Shown: in pieces, positions 42,853 to 52,534 of the stretch
How positions within the stretch are numbered: the first letter of the stretch is position 1
Layout: each line of letters begins with the position of its first letter
The notes under the pieces: model-generated
Database searches by the model: none
What the model was told of the DNA's origin: nothing
What the model saw: only the letters and a program-made list of their open reading frames with translations
Position numbers and translations under genes: made by a program
DNA from: Flavobacterium shii
GTDB taxonomy: Bacteria > Bacteroidota > Bacteroidia > Flavobacteriales > Flavobacteriaceae
DNA length: 64,000 bases
Direction of reading: 5' to 3'
Assembly (NCBI RefSeq): GCF_025847235.1
Contig: NZ_JAOZEW010000021.1
Location: forward strand, 47,211 to 111,210

Positions 42853-45800
42853 ATGCATCATTATTTCTACGCTATACATTTATTTGTAAACAAGAGAAAA
42901 CTACTATCAGTTTTCTTGGCAATTGCGATGCTTTTTCTTTTTGGTCTTTTTGCTTCAAAAATTAAATTTGAAGAAGATATTACCAAACTTATTCCAACAA
43001 ACGACAAAACCGATGTTACTGCCAAAGTGCTGAAGCAACTTAACTTTGCCGATAAAATTACCGTTATCTTCCAACTTGAAAAAAAGGGAACCAACGAAGA
43101 TCTAAAAGAAATGGCGGCTGTTTTTACAGATAGTATAGCCAAAACTTGCAAACCTTATATTACTGCTGTACAAGGAAAAATCGACGAAGAAAATATTCAG
43201 GAAACTATAGATTTTGTTTACAATAATGTACCCCTTTTTCTGGAAGACAAAGATTATGCAACCATTCAATCCAAGTTACAAAAGGATAGTATTGCTGCAA
43301 CTGTACAAGGAAATTACAAATCGATAATTTCGCCTTCGGGATTTATTACCAAAGATTTTATATTACAAGATCCATTAGGAATCTCATTTATAGCCTTAAA
43401 AAAATTACAACAATTAAATGTTGGCGATGACTTTACACTAGATAATGGTTTTGTAATGACCAAGGATAAAAAGAAGTTATTGTTATTTATTACTTCTAAT
43501 TTACCTTCGAGCGAAACAGAAAAAAATTCCATTTTTGCAGCAAAGCTCAATACTATAAAAGACAATTTAAATAAGCAATTTGATACAAAAGCTTCGGTAA
43601 GTTATTTTGGTTCGGCTCTTATTGCTGTTGCAAATGCCAACCAGATTAAAAGTGATATTGTACTTACTACAACTATCGCAATGATTACACTAATGCTAAT
43701 TTTAATTTTATTCTATCGAAAAGTATTTATCCCATTAATCATTTTCCTCCCAACAGTATTTGGAGCTCTGTTTGCAGTTGCATTTTTATATTTTGTAAAA
43801 GAGAGAATTTCGGCTATTTCACTCGGGATAGGTTCTATTTTATTGGGAATTACAATAGATTATTCTATTCATATTCTTACACATTATAAACACAATAGCG
43901 ATGTAAAAACATTATATAAAGACATTACAATGCCTGTGATAATGAGTAGTTCAACTACTGCCGTTGCGTTTTTATGTTTGCTATTTGTAAAATCGGATGC
44001 ATTAAACGACTTAGGAATATTTGCTGCAGTAATCGTAATGGCATCTGCTTTTTTCTCCCTTCTCATTGTTCCGCATTTATACAAACCCAAAGAAAATAAT
44101 TTTGAACATAAGAAAAATGCCATTGATAAACTGGCTCATTTTTCATTTCATAATAACAAAATCCTAATTGGAGCTTGTGTTCTTATTACATTCGTTTGCT
44201 TCTTTACTTATAACGATGTTGGATTTAACAACGATTTATCACAGCTTAATTTTGTACCTAAAGAAATTAAAGCTGCCGAAAAAGACTTAGAAGAAAGTAC
44301 AACAAGTCTAACTTCCAAAACTATATATCTGGCATCATACGGTAATAGTATGGAAGAAGTTTTGCAAAAAAACAGCTTGCTTTTTAATGCTCTTGCAAAA
44401 GAAAAACAGGAAAACAAAATATTAAATTTTAGTTCTGTAGGAGGTATTATGCTTTCGCAAAAAGAGCAAAAAGAAAAAATCGATAAATGGAATTCATTTT
44501 GGGATACCAATAAAAAACAGCTTCTAAAATCTCAATTGATAAGTGAAGGCGCCAAACTTGGATTTAAACCCACAACATATTCAGCTTTTTTTGATCATCT
44601 GGATGCCAACTTTAGACCTATTTCCTATCAGGATTATTTAAAAATAAGTGCCTTGCAATTGCAAGAATTTATTAGCGAAAAAAACGGTTTTTTCACTATT
44701 TCAACATTAGTAAAAGTCGCTCCTCAACAACGTGACGCATTTGTAAAGTCGGCTTCTGCCAAAGATGGATTACTGGCAATTGATCGTCAACAAATGAATG
44801 AAACCTTTTTTAGTACGCTTAACACCGATTTCAATTCACTTGTAAATTATTCTTTTGTTGCCGTAATTCTTATTCTGTTTTTCTTTTTCAGAAGAGTCGA
44901 ATTAGTTATCATAAGTTGTATCCCAATTGCATTAACCGGAATTGTAACTGCCGGTATCATGGGGATTTTTAATATCCAACTGAATATCTTCAGCATGATT
45001 GTATGTACCTTAATTTTTGGTCATGGTGTTGATTTTAGTATTTTCATGACAAGCGCATTACAGAAAGAATATACTACCGGGAAAAATGAAATTGCGATTT
45101 ACAGAACCTCAATTATTTTGGCTGTAATAACAACAATACTCGGAATTGGTGCATTGATATTTGCCAAACATCCTGCATTACAATCTATCTCATCAATCTC
45201 ATTAATTGGAGTTTTTGCTGCACTTATTATTACATTTATTTTTTACCCAATCTTATTTAAATTATTCTTATCCAATCGTCCTAAAAACGGAAAAGCGCCA
45301 TTCCAGCTACGTTCCTTTATAAATGGTGTATTATCATTTTTATACTATGGTCTTGGCGGAATTTTAATGTCTGTTTTTTGCTTGACAATTATGAAAATTC
45401 TTCCTTTAAAAGAGGAAACAAAAATGAATGGATTTAGATATTTGATTTCAAAATTCATGAAATCAGTCCTGTATACTAATCCTTACGTAAATAAAAAAGT
45501 AATTAATATCCATAATGAAACGTTCGAAAAACCAGCAGTAATTATTGCCAATCATACGTCATTTTTGGATATTCTGGCTGTTGGAATGCTGAGTCCAAAA
45601 ATCATTTATCTTGTAAGTGATTGGGTTTACAATTCTCCTGTTTTTGGGGCAACCGTAAAAAAAGCAGGTTTTTATCCAGTCTCAGAAGGACTTGAAGGTG
45701 GTATCGAACATTTACGCCAAAAAATAGATGAAGGCTATTCCTTAATGGTATTCCCGGAAGGAACCCGATCCGAAAGCAACCAAATAAAACGATTCCATAA

Positions 45801-46536
45801 AGGCGCATTTTATCTTGCCGAACAATTTAATCTGGACATTATTCCGATTTTGATTCATGGTACATCCGAAGCGTTACCAAAAGGAGATTTCATTATTTAT
45901 GACAGCGCTATAACCGTTTCAATTCTGGACAGAATTACTCCTGAGAATCTTTCCTTTGGAAAAAATTATACAGAAAGAACAAAACAAATAAGTGCTTTTT
46001 TTAAAACCGAATTTCATAAAACACGTCAAAATCTTGAAGGCCCGGATTATTTCAAAAAAATGATTCTTAATAGTTTTGATTACAAGGAATCGGAGATAAT
46101 CAATAGTGTGAAAAAGAATCTGAAAGCAAATTTAGAAACCTTTTATCTATTAAATAAATACATAAAACCAAAAGCCAAAATATTGCATTTGAATAATGAT
46201 TATGGTGAGCTAAATTTATTATTAACACTACAGGAACCACAACGAAAAATTGATTCTTATACAACCGATGAAGAAAAATATGCGGTCGCAGCAACCAATT
46301 ATATCGTTAAAAAAAGAACTATTCATTACCTAGATAAAATAGAACATGCACTACAAAAACAATATGATGTTGTTTTAATTACAGATGAAAATTACAACGC
46401 GATTATCGAAAAAATAATTCCGATAACTTCTTGCTTCATTTTAATAAATAGTGACAGTTTAAAAAATACATTAATTAATTTTGGCTATACTTGTAGCAAT
46501 GAAGAAGACAAAATTTTAGTCTTAAAGAAAGAATAG
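42853..46536 (+). CDS. MMPL-family exporter fused to a PlsC-type acyltransferase
   Basis: A 1227-residue protein with three parts. The first 850 residues form an RND/MMPL permease: TM1 (about 15-38), two large periplasmic domains (about 40-270 and 465-690) and two blocks of five to six membrane helices. Next is a PlsC-type 1-acylglycerol-phosphate acyltransferase domain with NHTSFLD (H901, D906; HX4D) and FPEGTRS (967-973). The last 150 residues resemble a methyltransferase fold but keep no clear AdoMet motif. In aryl-polyene clusters separate MMPL and acyltransferase genes occur; here they are one polypeptide. It could acylate and export the pigment. Confidence 0.88.
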   Translation: MHHYFYAIHLFVNKRKLLSVFLAIAMLFLFGLFASKIKFEEDITKLIPTNDKTDVTAKVLKQLNFADKITVIFQLEKKGTNEDLKEMAAVFTDSIAKTCKPYITAVQGKIDEENIQETIDFVYNNVPLFLEDKDYATIQSKLQKDSIAATVQGNYKSIISPSGFITKDFILQDPLGISFIALKKLQQLNVGDDFTLDNGFVMTKDKKKLLLFITSNLPSSETEKNSIFAAKLNTIKDNLNKQFDTKASVSYFGSALIAVANANQIKSDIVLTTTIAMITLMLILILFYRKVFIPLIIFLPTVFGALFAVAFLYFVKERISAISLGIGSILLGITIDYSIHILTHYKHNSDVKTLYKDITMPVIMSSSTTAVAFLCLLFVKSDALNDLGIFAAVIVMASAFFSLLIVPHLYKPKENNFEHKKNAIDKLAHFSFHNNKILIGACVLITFVCFFTYNDVGFNNDLSQLNFVPKEIKAAEKDLEESTTSLTSKTIYLASYGNSMEEVLQKNSLLFNALAKEKQENKILNFSSVGGIMLSQKEQKEKIDKWNSFWDTNKKQLLKSQLISEGAKLGFKPTTYSAFFDHLDANFRPISYQDYLKISALQLQEFISEKNGFFTISTLVKVAPQQRDAFVKSASAKDGLLAIDRQQMNETFFSTLNTDFNSLVNYSFVAVILILFFFFRRVELVIISCIPIALTGIVTAGIMGIFNIQLNIFSMIVCTLIFGHGVDFSIFMTSALQKEYTTGKNEIAIYRTSIILAVITTILGIGALIFAKHPALQSISSISLIGVFAALIITFIFYPILFKLFLSNRPKNGKAPFQLRSFINGVLSFLYYGLGGILMSVFCLTIMKILPLKEETKMNGFRYLISKFMKSVLYTNPYVNKKVINIHNETFEKPAVIIANHTSFLDILAVGMLSPKIIYLVSDWVYNSPVFGATVKKAGFYPVSEGLEGGIEHLRQKIDEGYSLMVFPEGTRSESNQIKRFHKGAFYLAEQFNLDIIPILIHGTSEALPKGDFIIYDSAITVSILDRITPENLSFGKNYTERTKQISAFFKTEFHKTRQNLEGPDYFKKMILNSFDYKESEIINSVKKNLKANLETFYLLNKYIKPKAKILHLNNDYGELNLLLTLQEPQRKIDSYTTDEEKYAVAATNYIVKKRTIHYLDKIEHALQKQYDVVLITDENYNAIIEKIIPITSCFILINSDSLKNTLINFGYTCSNEEDKILVLKKE

Positions 46537-46537
46537 A

Positions 46538-48055
46538 ATGAAAGAACGTTATGATGTTGTTATCGTAGGAAGCGGTTTGGGCGGTCTGGTTTCGGCTATT
46601 ATTCTTGCAAAAGAAGGATATAGTGTTTGTGTACTCGAAAAAAATAATCAATTTGGAGGAAATCTACAGACTTTTGTAAGAGAGAAAACCATTTTTGATA
46701 CTGGAATTCACTACATAGGAGGATTAAGTGAAGGACAAAATTTATATAAGTATTTCAAATATCTGGGCATTATGGATAATTTGAAACTAAAAAAAATGGA
46801 TGAAGATGGTTTTGATATCATCTCTTTTGAAGATCAAAATAAAGAATATCCACACGCTCAGGGATATGAAAACTTCGTTAACCAATTACTAAAACATTTT
46901 CCAGAAGAAAAAGAAGCAATCGAAAATTATTGCGAAAAAGTAAAAGCAACTTGCGATTCGTTCCCCTTATACAATTTACGTTGGGAAGGAAAATATGATA
47001 GTGAAATCCTGACTTTAAATGCCAAGCAAACAATCGATGAGATTACCGATAATAAACAGTTAAGAGCTGTTCTTGCTGGTTCTAATTTCTTGTATGCAGG
47101 AATCCAAGACAAATCACCTTTTTACGTACATGCCTTATCTGTAAACTCCTATATTCAAAGCTCTTGGCGATGTATAAATGGCGGAAGTCAGATAACGAAA
47201 CAACTCATCAAGCAACTCAAGAAATACGGTGGAGAAGTTCATAAATATAAAGAAGTAACTCGTTTTAATGTAGAGAACAATAACGTTACTTCGGTTAAAA
47301 TGAAAGACGAAACCGAAGTCTCGGCTACTTATTTCATTTCGAACATTGAACCAAAAACCACGCTAAAAATGGTTGGTGAAGAAAATTTCCGAAAATCTTT
47401 TTATAGCCGTATTCAAAGTCTCGAAGGTGTAATTTCGGCGTTTAGTTTATATATTGTTTTTAAACCCAAAACATTCAAATATATCAATCATAACTATTAT
47501 CATTTTAAAGATAGTAATGAAGTTTGGACAGCACATGAATATAACGAAAATTCGTGGCCAAAAGCATACATGGCTTCAATGAATGCCTCCAAGAAGGAGG
47601 AAGAATGGGCCGATGGTATGACTTTTATTACCTATATGAAATTTGACGATTTATTACCTTGGGCAAATACATTTAATACAACTGCCGAAAAAAATGATCG
47701 TGGTGAAAGTTATGAAGAATTTAAATCTCGTAAAGCAACCAAATTTTTAAACGAGATTGAGATAAAATTTCCTGGAATAAAAGAGTGTATTCAATCTATC
47801 CATACTTCTACTCCACTTTCCTACCGTGATTATATCGGTGGGCACAATGGTAATATGTACGGTTATATTAAGGACTCAAATAATCCTATGAAATCATTTA
47901 TTGCTTCCAAAACTAAGCTTAACAACTTATATTTAACGGGGCAAAGTATTAATATGCATGGCGTTTTGGGCGTAACAATTGGTGCTGTTGTTACTTGTTC
48001 GGAGATTGTTGGAAAAGAATATCTGGTAACCAAAATCAATCAAGCCACTGAATAA
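46538..48055 (+). CDS. CrtI/CrtISO-like FAD-dependent oxidoreductase 2
   Basis: A 505-residue flavoprotein with the FAD motif VGSGLGGLVSA starting at residue 10, TFVREKTIFDTGIHYIGG, and the C-terminal NLYLTGQSINMHGVLGVTIG. It is paralogous to the protein at 21474 but shorter and clearly divergent. It begins 1 bp after the exporter gene. It could isomerise or desaturate the polyene. Two such enzymes in one cluster suggest separate substrates, for example polyene and dihydroresorcinol aromatisation. Confidence 0.87.
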   Translation: MKERYDVVIVGSGLGGLVSAIILAKEGYSVCVLEKNNQFGGNLQTFVREKTIFDTGIHYIGGLSEGQNLYKYFKYLGIMDNLKLKKMDEDGFDIISFEDQNKEYPHAQGYENFVNQLLKHFPEEKEAIENYCEKVKATCDSFPLYNLRWEGKYDSEILTLNAKQTIDEITDNKQLRAVLAGSNFLYAGIQDKSPFYVHALSVNSYIQSSWRCINGGSQITKQLIKQLKKYGGEVHKYKEVTRFNVENNNVTSVKMKDETEVSATYFISNIEPKTTLKMVGEENFRKSFYSRIQSLEGVISAFSLYIVFKPKTFKYINHNYYHFKDSNEVWTAHEYNENSWPKAYMASMNASKKEEEWADGMTFITYMKFDDLLPWANTFNTTAEKNDRGESYEEFKSRKATKFLNEIEIKFPGIKECIQSIHTSTPLSYRDYIGGHNGNMYGYIKDSNNPMKSFIASKTKLNNLYLTGQSINMHGVLGVTIGAVVTCSEIVGKEYLVTKINQATE

Positions 48056-48063
48056 TTTTGATC

Positions 48064-49734
48064 ATGAAAAAGCGAATTCTGATTGTATTCTTAATCGGTT
48101 TTTTGTTGGTGTTTCTTTCCTGTGGCACTTCAAAATCAATGCATCATCAGCCCAATATAGCAGATTATGACACTATTTTACCAATCGTAAAAAGAGTATC
48201 TGATACAGCATTTTCATCTGGAAATAATTCCTTTTTTAAAAATAAACAAGGTCTTTGGGAACTTTATGTTGAAGGCGATGCATATCAAATAGGTCTTAAT
48301 TCCGGAGCATTAACCGACTCCCTTTTAAAGAAACAAGAACACATATTCTTCTCCAAAATTCAGGATTTAGTACCTTCAACGTTTAAGCAAAAAATGCTTC
48401 GAAACTTTCTAAAATGGTACAATCGAAAATTGTATCTCAATGTTCCCGAAGAATACCAAACCGAAATTTACGGCGTTTCTCGATATACTTCTCATGATTA
48501 TGATGCAATCGCATCGCAATATTTACGCAACTTGTATTTACATGCTGCACATGATATTGGGCACGCATTACAAGATTTGGCATTGGTTGGCTGTTCTTCT
48601 TTTGCCGCTTGGGGAGAAAAATCCGAAGATGGGAATTTAATCCTTGGTCGCAATTTTGATTTCTATGTAAATGATGCTTTTGCAAAAGATAAAATTGTTG
48701 CTTTTATAAAACCAAAAACGGGACATCCTTTTATGATGGTAACCTGGCCGGGAATGATTGGAGCTGTTTCGGGAATGAATCAGGAAGGATTGACCGTAAC
48801 TATCAATGCCGGAAAATCAAAAATTCCGCTAATTGCCAAAACTCCTATTTCTATGCTCACTCGGGAAATTCTGCAATATGCCACCAACATTAATGAAGCT
48901 ATTGCTATTGCAAAAAGGACAACTGTTTTCGTTTCCGAATCAATCATGGTTGGGAGTGCTAGAGATAATAAAGCTGTTTTAATAGAAGTATCACCGCATA
49001 AATTTGGAGTTTATGAAGTTCCAAATAACAATCAACTTATTTGTTCGAATCATTTTCAAAGTGATGCCTTAAAGGATGATAAACGAAATGAAAATCAAAT
49101 TCGCGATAGTCATTCGAAATATCGATACGATAGAATGGTAGAACTATTTGAAGAAACCCAAAAAATAAATCCTAAAAAAGCTTCGGAAATACTTAGAAAT
49201 AAAGAGGGTATCCATAATATCAAACTTGGTTATGGCAACGAAAAATCGCTAAATCAATTGATGGCACATCATGGTATTATTTTTAAACCCGAAGAAAAAT
49301 TAGTCTGGGTATCTGCCAATCCTTATCAATTGGGTGAGTTCGTATGTTATGACTTGAATAAAATATTTAAAAACCGAGAGCATTCAGATACAATTGTATC
49401 TTTGTCCGAAAGTGAATTGAATATTGCCAAGGATCCTTTTTTGACTACAGTCGAATTTAAAAATTACCAAAAATTCAGAATTGAAGATGAAAAAATAAAT
49501 TCTTATTTAAAAAATAAAAGTAATATCTCGCCTGAATTCATTCAAGAATATCAATCCTTAAATCCAGATTACTGGGTCGTTTATTACAAAGTGGGATTGT
49601 ATTTTTACCAAAAAAAAGAATATGCTTTGGCACAAAATCATTTTGAAAAAGCATTAACAAAAGAGATCACAACACTTCCTGAAAAACAGAAAGTTGAAAA
49701 GTATATTAAAAAAACCAAAAGAAAGTTACAATGA
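48064..49734 (+). CDS. C45-type Ntn-hydrolase-like lipoprotein
   Basis: A 556-residue lipoprotein (lipobox FLSC, Cys20) with a C45 / acyl-CoA:6-aminopenicillanate acyltransferase-like domain. The putative nucleophile is C177 in LVGCSSFAAWG, followed by LILGRNFDFY and later GMIGAVSGMNQEGLTV, all family blocks. Ntn enzymes expose the nucleophile by cleavage before it; whether this occurs here is unknown. A TPR-like helical tail (about 500-556) follows. The ATG at 48064 is used in place of the TTG two codons earlier. Periplasmic acyl or amide transfer to the pigment is possible. Confidence 0.8.
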   Translation: MKKRILIVFLIGFLLVFLSCGTSKSMHHQPNIADYDTILPIVKRVSDTAFSSGNNSFFKNKQGLWELYVEGDAYQIGLNSGALTDSLLKKQEHIFFSKIQDLVPSTFKQKMLRNFLKWYNRKLYLNVPEEYQTEIYGVSRYTSHDYDAIASQYLRNLYLHAAHDIGHALQDLALVGCSSFAAWGEKSEDGNLILGRNFDFYVNDAFAKDKIVAFIKPKTGHPFMMVTWPGMIGAVSGMNQEGLTVTINAGKSKIPLIAKTPISMLTREILQYATNINEAIAIAKRTTVFVSESIMVGSARDNKAVLIEVSPHKFGVYEVPNNNQLICSNHFQSDALKDDKRNENQIRDSHSKYRYDRMVELFEETQKINPKKASEILRNKEGIHNIKLGYGNEKSLNQLMAHHGIIFKPEEKLVWVSANPYQLGEFVCYDLNKIFKNREHSDTIVSLSESELNIAKDPFLTTVEFKNYQKFRIEDEKINSYLKNKSNISPEFIQEYQSLNPDYWVVYYKVGLYFYQKKEYALAQNHFEKALTKEITTLPEKQKVEKYIKKTKRKLQ

Positions 49735-51023
49735 TTCCAGAAATAGAAAAAGGTTCTTTAGAAGAAATTAAAAATTTTCAAGAGCAAAAATTAGTTGAAC
49801 TTTTGGCTTATATAAGTCAGAAATCACCTTTTTATAAAAACTTTTTTGAAGAGAAAAAAATTGACATCACTACCATTAAAACACTGGAAGATTTACAACT
49901 TTTACCCGTTACAACCAAAGAGGATTTACAAAATAACAATGACGATTTTCTATGTGTTCCAGTATCTAAAATCATCGATTTCGCAACCACTTCGGGAACT
50001 TTAGGAGATCCTGTAACTTTTGGTTTAACCGATTCCGACTTAGACAGATTGGCTTATAATGAGGCAATTTCTTTTGATTGTGCTGGAATTAAAGAAGGCG
50101 ATATTGTACAACTTATGACTACAATTGATCGCAAATTTATGGCTGGATTGGCTTACTTTTTGGGATTGCGAAAATTAAAAGTTGGCGTAATCCGTGTAGG
50201 TGCAGGAATTCCCGAATTACAATGGGATTCTATCATAAAATACAATCCTTCTTATCTAATAACCGTTCCTTCATTTTTATTGAAATTGATAGAATATGCC
50301 GAAACGCACAATATCGATTATAATAATTCAAGTATAAAAGGCGCGATTTGCATTGGAGAATCCCTTAGAAATCAAGATTTTTCGATGAATATCTTGTCTA
50401 AAAAAATAACTGATAAATGGGATATTAAGTTGTTTTCGACTTATGCCTCTACCGAAATGAGCACTGCTTTTACCGAATGTGAACATGGAAACGGAGGGCA
50501 TCATCATCCTGAATTAATCATTGTAGAAGTTCTTGATGAAAACAATAATCGAGTGAAAAATGGCGAAGCTGGAGAACTTACTTTTACAACTTTAGGCATT
50601 GAAGCAATGCCTTTATTACGTTTTAAAACTGGAGATATAGTTCAGTTACACGATACTCCTTGTGCATGCGGAAGAAATACATTGCGTGTTGGACCAGTTA
50701 TCGGACGCAAGAAACAAATGATAAAATATAAAGGAACAACCCTTTACCCGCCTGCAATGAACGATGTTTTAAGTGATTTTGATGCTATCGAAAATCATAT
50801 TATCGAGATCTTTACCAATGATTTAGGAACTGACGAAATCCTGATTAAAATTGCTGTAAAAAATCAATCGGAGGAATTATTGCATGAAATCAAAGACCAC
50901 TTTAGAGCCAAATTAAGAGTTACTCCAAAAATTGAATTTACTTCAAAAGAAATATTAAACCCTTTGGTTTTTAACCCAATGAGTCGCAAACCGATTCGTT
51001 TTTTCGATAATAGGATTTCTTAA
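49731..51023 (+). CDS. PaaK-like AMP-dependent acyl-CoA/ACP ligase
   Basis: A 430-residue adenylate-forming enzyme resembling phenylacetate-CoA ligase. The phosphate-binding motif TTSGTLGDP is at 86-94, followed by STYASTEMS, a GHHHPE segment, FKTGDIVQL, and a C-terminal domain with the Lys-containing PMSRKPIR. A CACG motif (DTPCACGRN) is as in PaaK relatives. It most plausibly activates p-coumarate from tyrosine ammonia-lyase as the polyene starter. It overlaps the previous gene by 4 bp and is the last gene of the cluster. Confidence 0.86.
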   Translation: MIPEIEKGSLEEIKNFQEQKLVELLAYISQKSPFYKNFFEEKKIDITTIKTLEDLQLLPVTTKEDLQNNNDDFLCVPVSKIIDFATTSGTLGDPVTFGLTDSDLDRLAYNEAISFDCAGIKEGDIVQLMTTIDRKFMAGLAYFLGLRKLKVGVIRVGAGIPELQWDSIIKYNPSYLITVPSFLLKLIEYAETHNIDYNNSSIKGAICIGESLRNQDFSMNILSKKITDKWDIKLFSTYASTEMSTAFTECEHGNGGHHHPELIIVEVLDENNNRVKNGEAGELTFTTLGIEAMPLLRFKTGDIVQLHDTPCACGRNTLRVGPVIGRKKQMIKYKGTTLYPPAMNDVLSDFDAIENHIIEIFTNDLGTDEILIKIAVKNQSEELLHEIKDHFRAKLRVTPKIEFTSKEILNPLVFNPMSRKPIRFFDNRIS

Positions 51024-51030
51024 AGAAGGG

Positions 51031-51292
51031 ACAAAGGTTCTGAGGAACAAAGGTTCAAAGGCTTAAAAAATAGGGTAACATACTTTACAATTTGAGCTTC
51101 TTTTTTAAACCATATAAGTTATGTAAGTTCATATAACTATACGCTTAAATGAACTTACATAACTTATATGGTTTCCTTTTTTATATTGCACTTTTAAACT
51201 TTCCCTAAGACGCACTGCGGTGCGTCTCTACAGAAAACCTTTGTCTCTCTGAGCCTCCTTTAAACCTTTGAGCCTTTCCTCCTTTGACCTTT
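51031..51292. repeat. Composite repeat region downstream of the cluster
   Basis: The 318-bp gap 51024-51341 holds nested palindromes. AAGGTTC/AAAGGCTT-type modules at 51031-51065 are inverted relative to AACCTTTG/GAGCCTTT modules at 51234-51292. Inside are a 26-bp perfect inverted repeat (51107-51174) and the 8-bp palindrome AGACGCAC / GTGCGTCT (51208-51227). From memory similar AGACGCAC palindromes are dispersed in Flavobacterium genomes. No gene is present. Confidence 0.7.
51107..51181 (+). terminator. Long hairpin terminator of the pigment operon
   Basis: A 26-bp perfect inverted repeat (51107-51132 / 51149-51174) with a 16-base loop is followed by CCTTTTTT. This is a strong candidate for the main terminator after the ligase gene. 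It could also be part of a mobile repeat. Confidence 0.65.
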
Positions 51293-51324
51293 ACCTTAAT
51301 TACCGTCAATTCGACTAAAAGTTG

Positions 51325-51332
51325 TAATTTTG
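51325..51332 (+). promoter_or_regulatory. Predicted -7 element of dusB
   Basis: TAATTTTG matches TAnnTTTG exactly. The predicted start site would be only a few bases from the ATG, so the message may be almost leaderless. No clear TTG element is seen. Confidence 0.4.
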
Positions 51333-51341
51333 CAAAAAATA

Positions 51342-52340
51342 ATGAAGATGGTCAAGATTGGCAACATAGAATTACCTGAATTTCCTTTACTACTCGCTCC
51401 TATGGAAGATGTGAGTGATCCACCGTTCCGTAGATTGTGTAAAACACACGGAGCCGATTTAATGTACTCGGAATTTATTTCTTCGGAAGGATTAATTCGT
51501 GACGCAATTAAAAGTAGAATGAAGTTGGATATTTTTGATTACGAACGTCCTGTTGGAATTCAGATTTTTGGTGGAGACGAAGAAGCGATGGCTATGTCAT
51601 CAAAAATTGTTACGACTGTAAATCCAGATTTGATTGATATTAATTTTGGATGTCCTGTAAAAAAAGTAGTTTGTAAAGGTGCTGGTGCAGGTGTTCTAAA
51701 AGATGTTGATTTAATGGTGCGTTTAACAAAAGCCGTTATCGATAGTACTAATTTGCCTGTTACAGTAAAAACGCGTTTGGGTTGGGATGATAACTCGATA
51801 AACATCGATGAAGTTGCCGAACGTCTACAAGATATTGGCGTACAAGCTTTGACAATTCATGCGAGAACCCGTGCTCAAATGTACAAAGGACATTCGGACT
51901 GGTCTCACATTGCTCGTGTAAAAAACAACCCAAGAATTACAATGCCTATTTTTGGAAATGGCGATATCGACAGTCCTGAAAAAGCTTTGAAGTTTAAAAA
52001 TGAATATGGTATCGATGGTATTATGATTGGTCGTGCTGCTATTGGTTATCCTTGGATTTTTAACGAAATAAAACACTTTTTTGAAACTGGTGAACACTTA
52101 CCCGCACCAACAGTTAGTGATCGCGTAGAAGCTGCCAGAAACCACCTTACGTGGTCGATGGAATGGAAAGGTGAACGCTTAGGAATTGTAGAAATGCGTC
52201 GTCATTATACCAATTATTTTAAAGGTATTCACTCGTTTAAAGAATACAAACAAAAACTAGTTACAATCGATGATCCTCAAGGATTATTTAATGTAATGAA
52301 CGAAATCCAGGAAGTATATGCTGGATATGAATTTGTTTAA
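51342..52340 (+). CDS. dusB: tRNA-dihydrouridine synthase DusB
   Basis: A 332-residue FMN enzyme that reduces specific uridines of tRNA to dihydrouridine. Family motifs present: LLAPMEDVSD near the start, DINFGCPVKKVVCKGAGAG (with the catalytic Cys), THARTRAQMYKG and GNGDI. The start is ATG 51342; a second ATG at 51348 is equally possible, and the TTG upstream is rejected because it is in the promoter. It has its own promoter and terminator and is not part of the pigment cluster. Confidence 0.94.
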   Translation: MKMVKIGNIELPEFPLLLAPMEDVSDPPFRRLCKTHGADLMYSEFISSEGLIRDAIKSRMKLDIFDYERPVGIQIFGGDEEAMAMSSKIVTTVNPDLIDINFGCPVKKVVCKGAGAGVLKDVDLMVRLTKAVIDSTNLPVTVKTRLGWDDNSINIDEVAERLQDIGVQALTIHARTRAQMYKGHSDWSHIARVKNNPRITMPIFGNGDIDSPEKALKFKNEYGIDGIMIGRAAIGYPWIFNEIKHFFETGEHLPAPTVSDRVEAARNHLTWSMEWKGERLGIVEMRRHYTNYFKGIHSFKEYKQKLVTIDDPQGLFNVMNEIQEVYAGYEFV

Positions 52341-52406
52341 ATCATAGTTTAATCTTATCAAATTTTTAAACCCAAACAAAGATGTTTTCAATATTCTTAA
52401 AAAATA

Positions 52407-52429
52407 AAAGACCGTCAATGACGGTCTTT
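52407..52429 (+). terminator. Intrinsic terminator after dusB
   Basis: AAAGACCGTC (52407-52416) pairs with GACGGTCTTT (52420-52429) around a 3-base loop. T-rich sequence follows. It probably works in both directions, also stopping the convergent MATE transcript. Confidence 0.88.
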
Positions 52430-52534
52430 CTTATTTATAATCGTAAATCGATTCTTCGTTTTGCTATTCTTGTATAATTACTACGAATTAATTTGTGGGA
52501 ATTTGTGCAATTCGTGTTAGCTTTTTAAAAATGA

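Noticed and set aside
43884..44510. Minus-strand frames within the MMPL gene
   Set aside because: They lie opposite conserved membrane helices, with no start context or homology.
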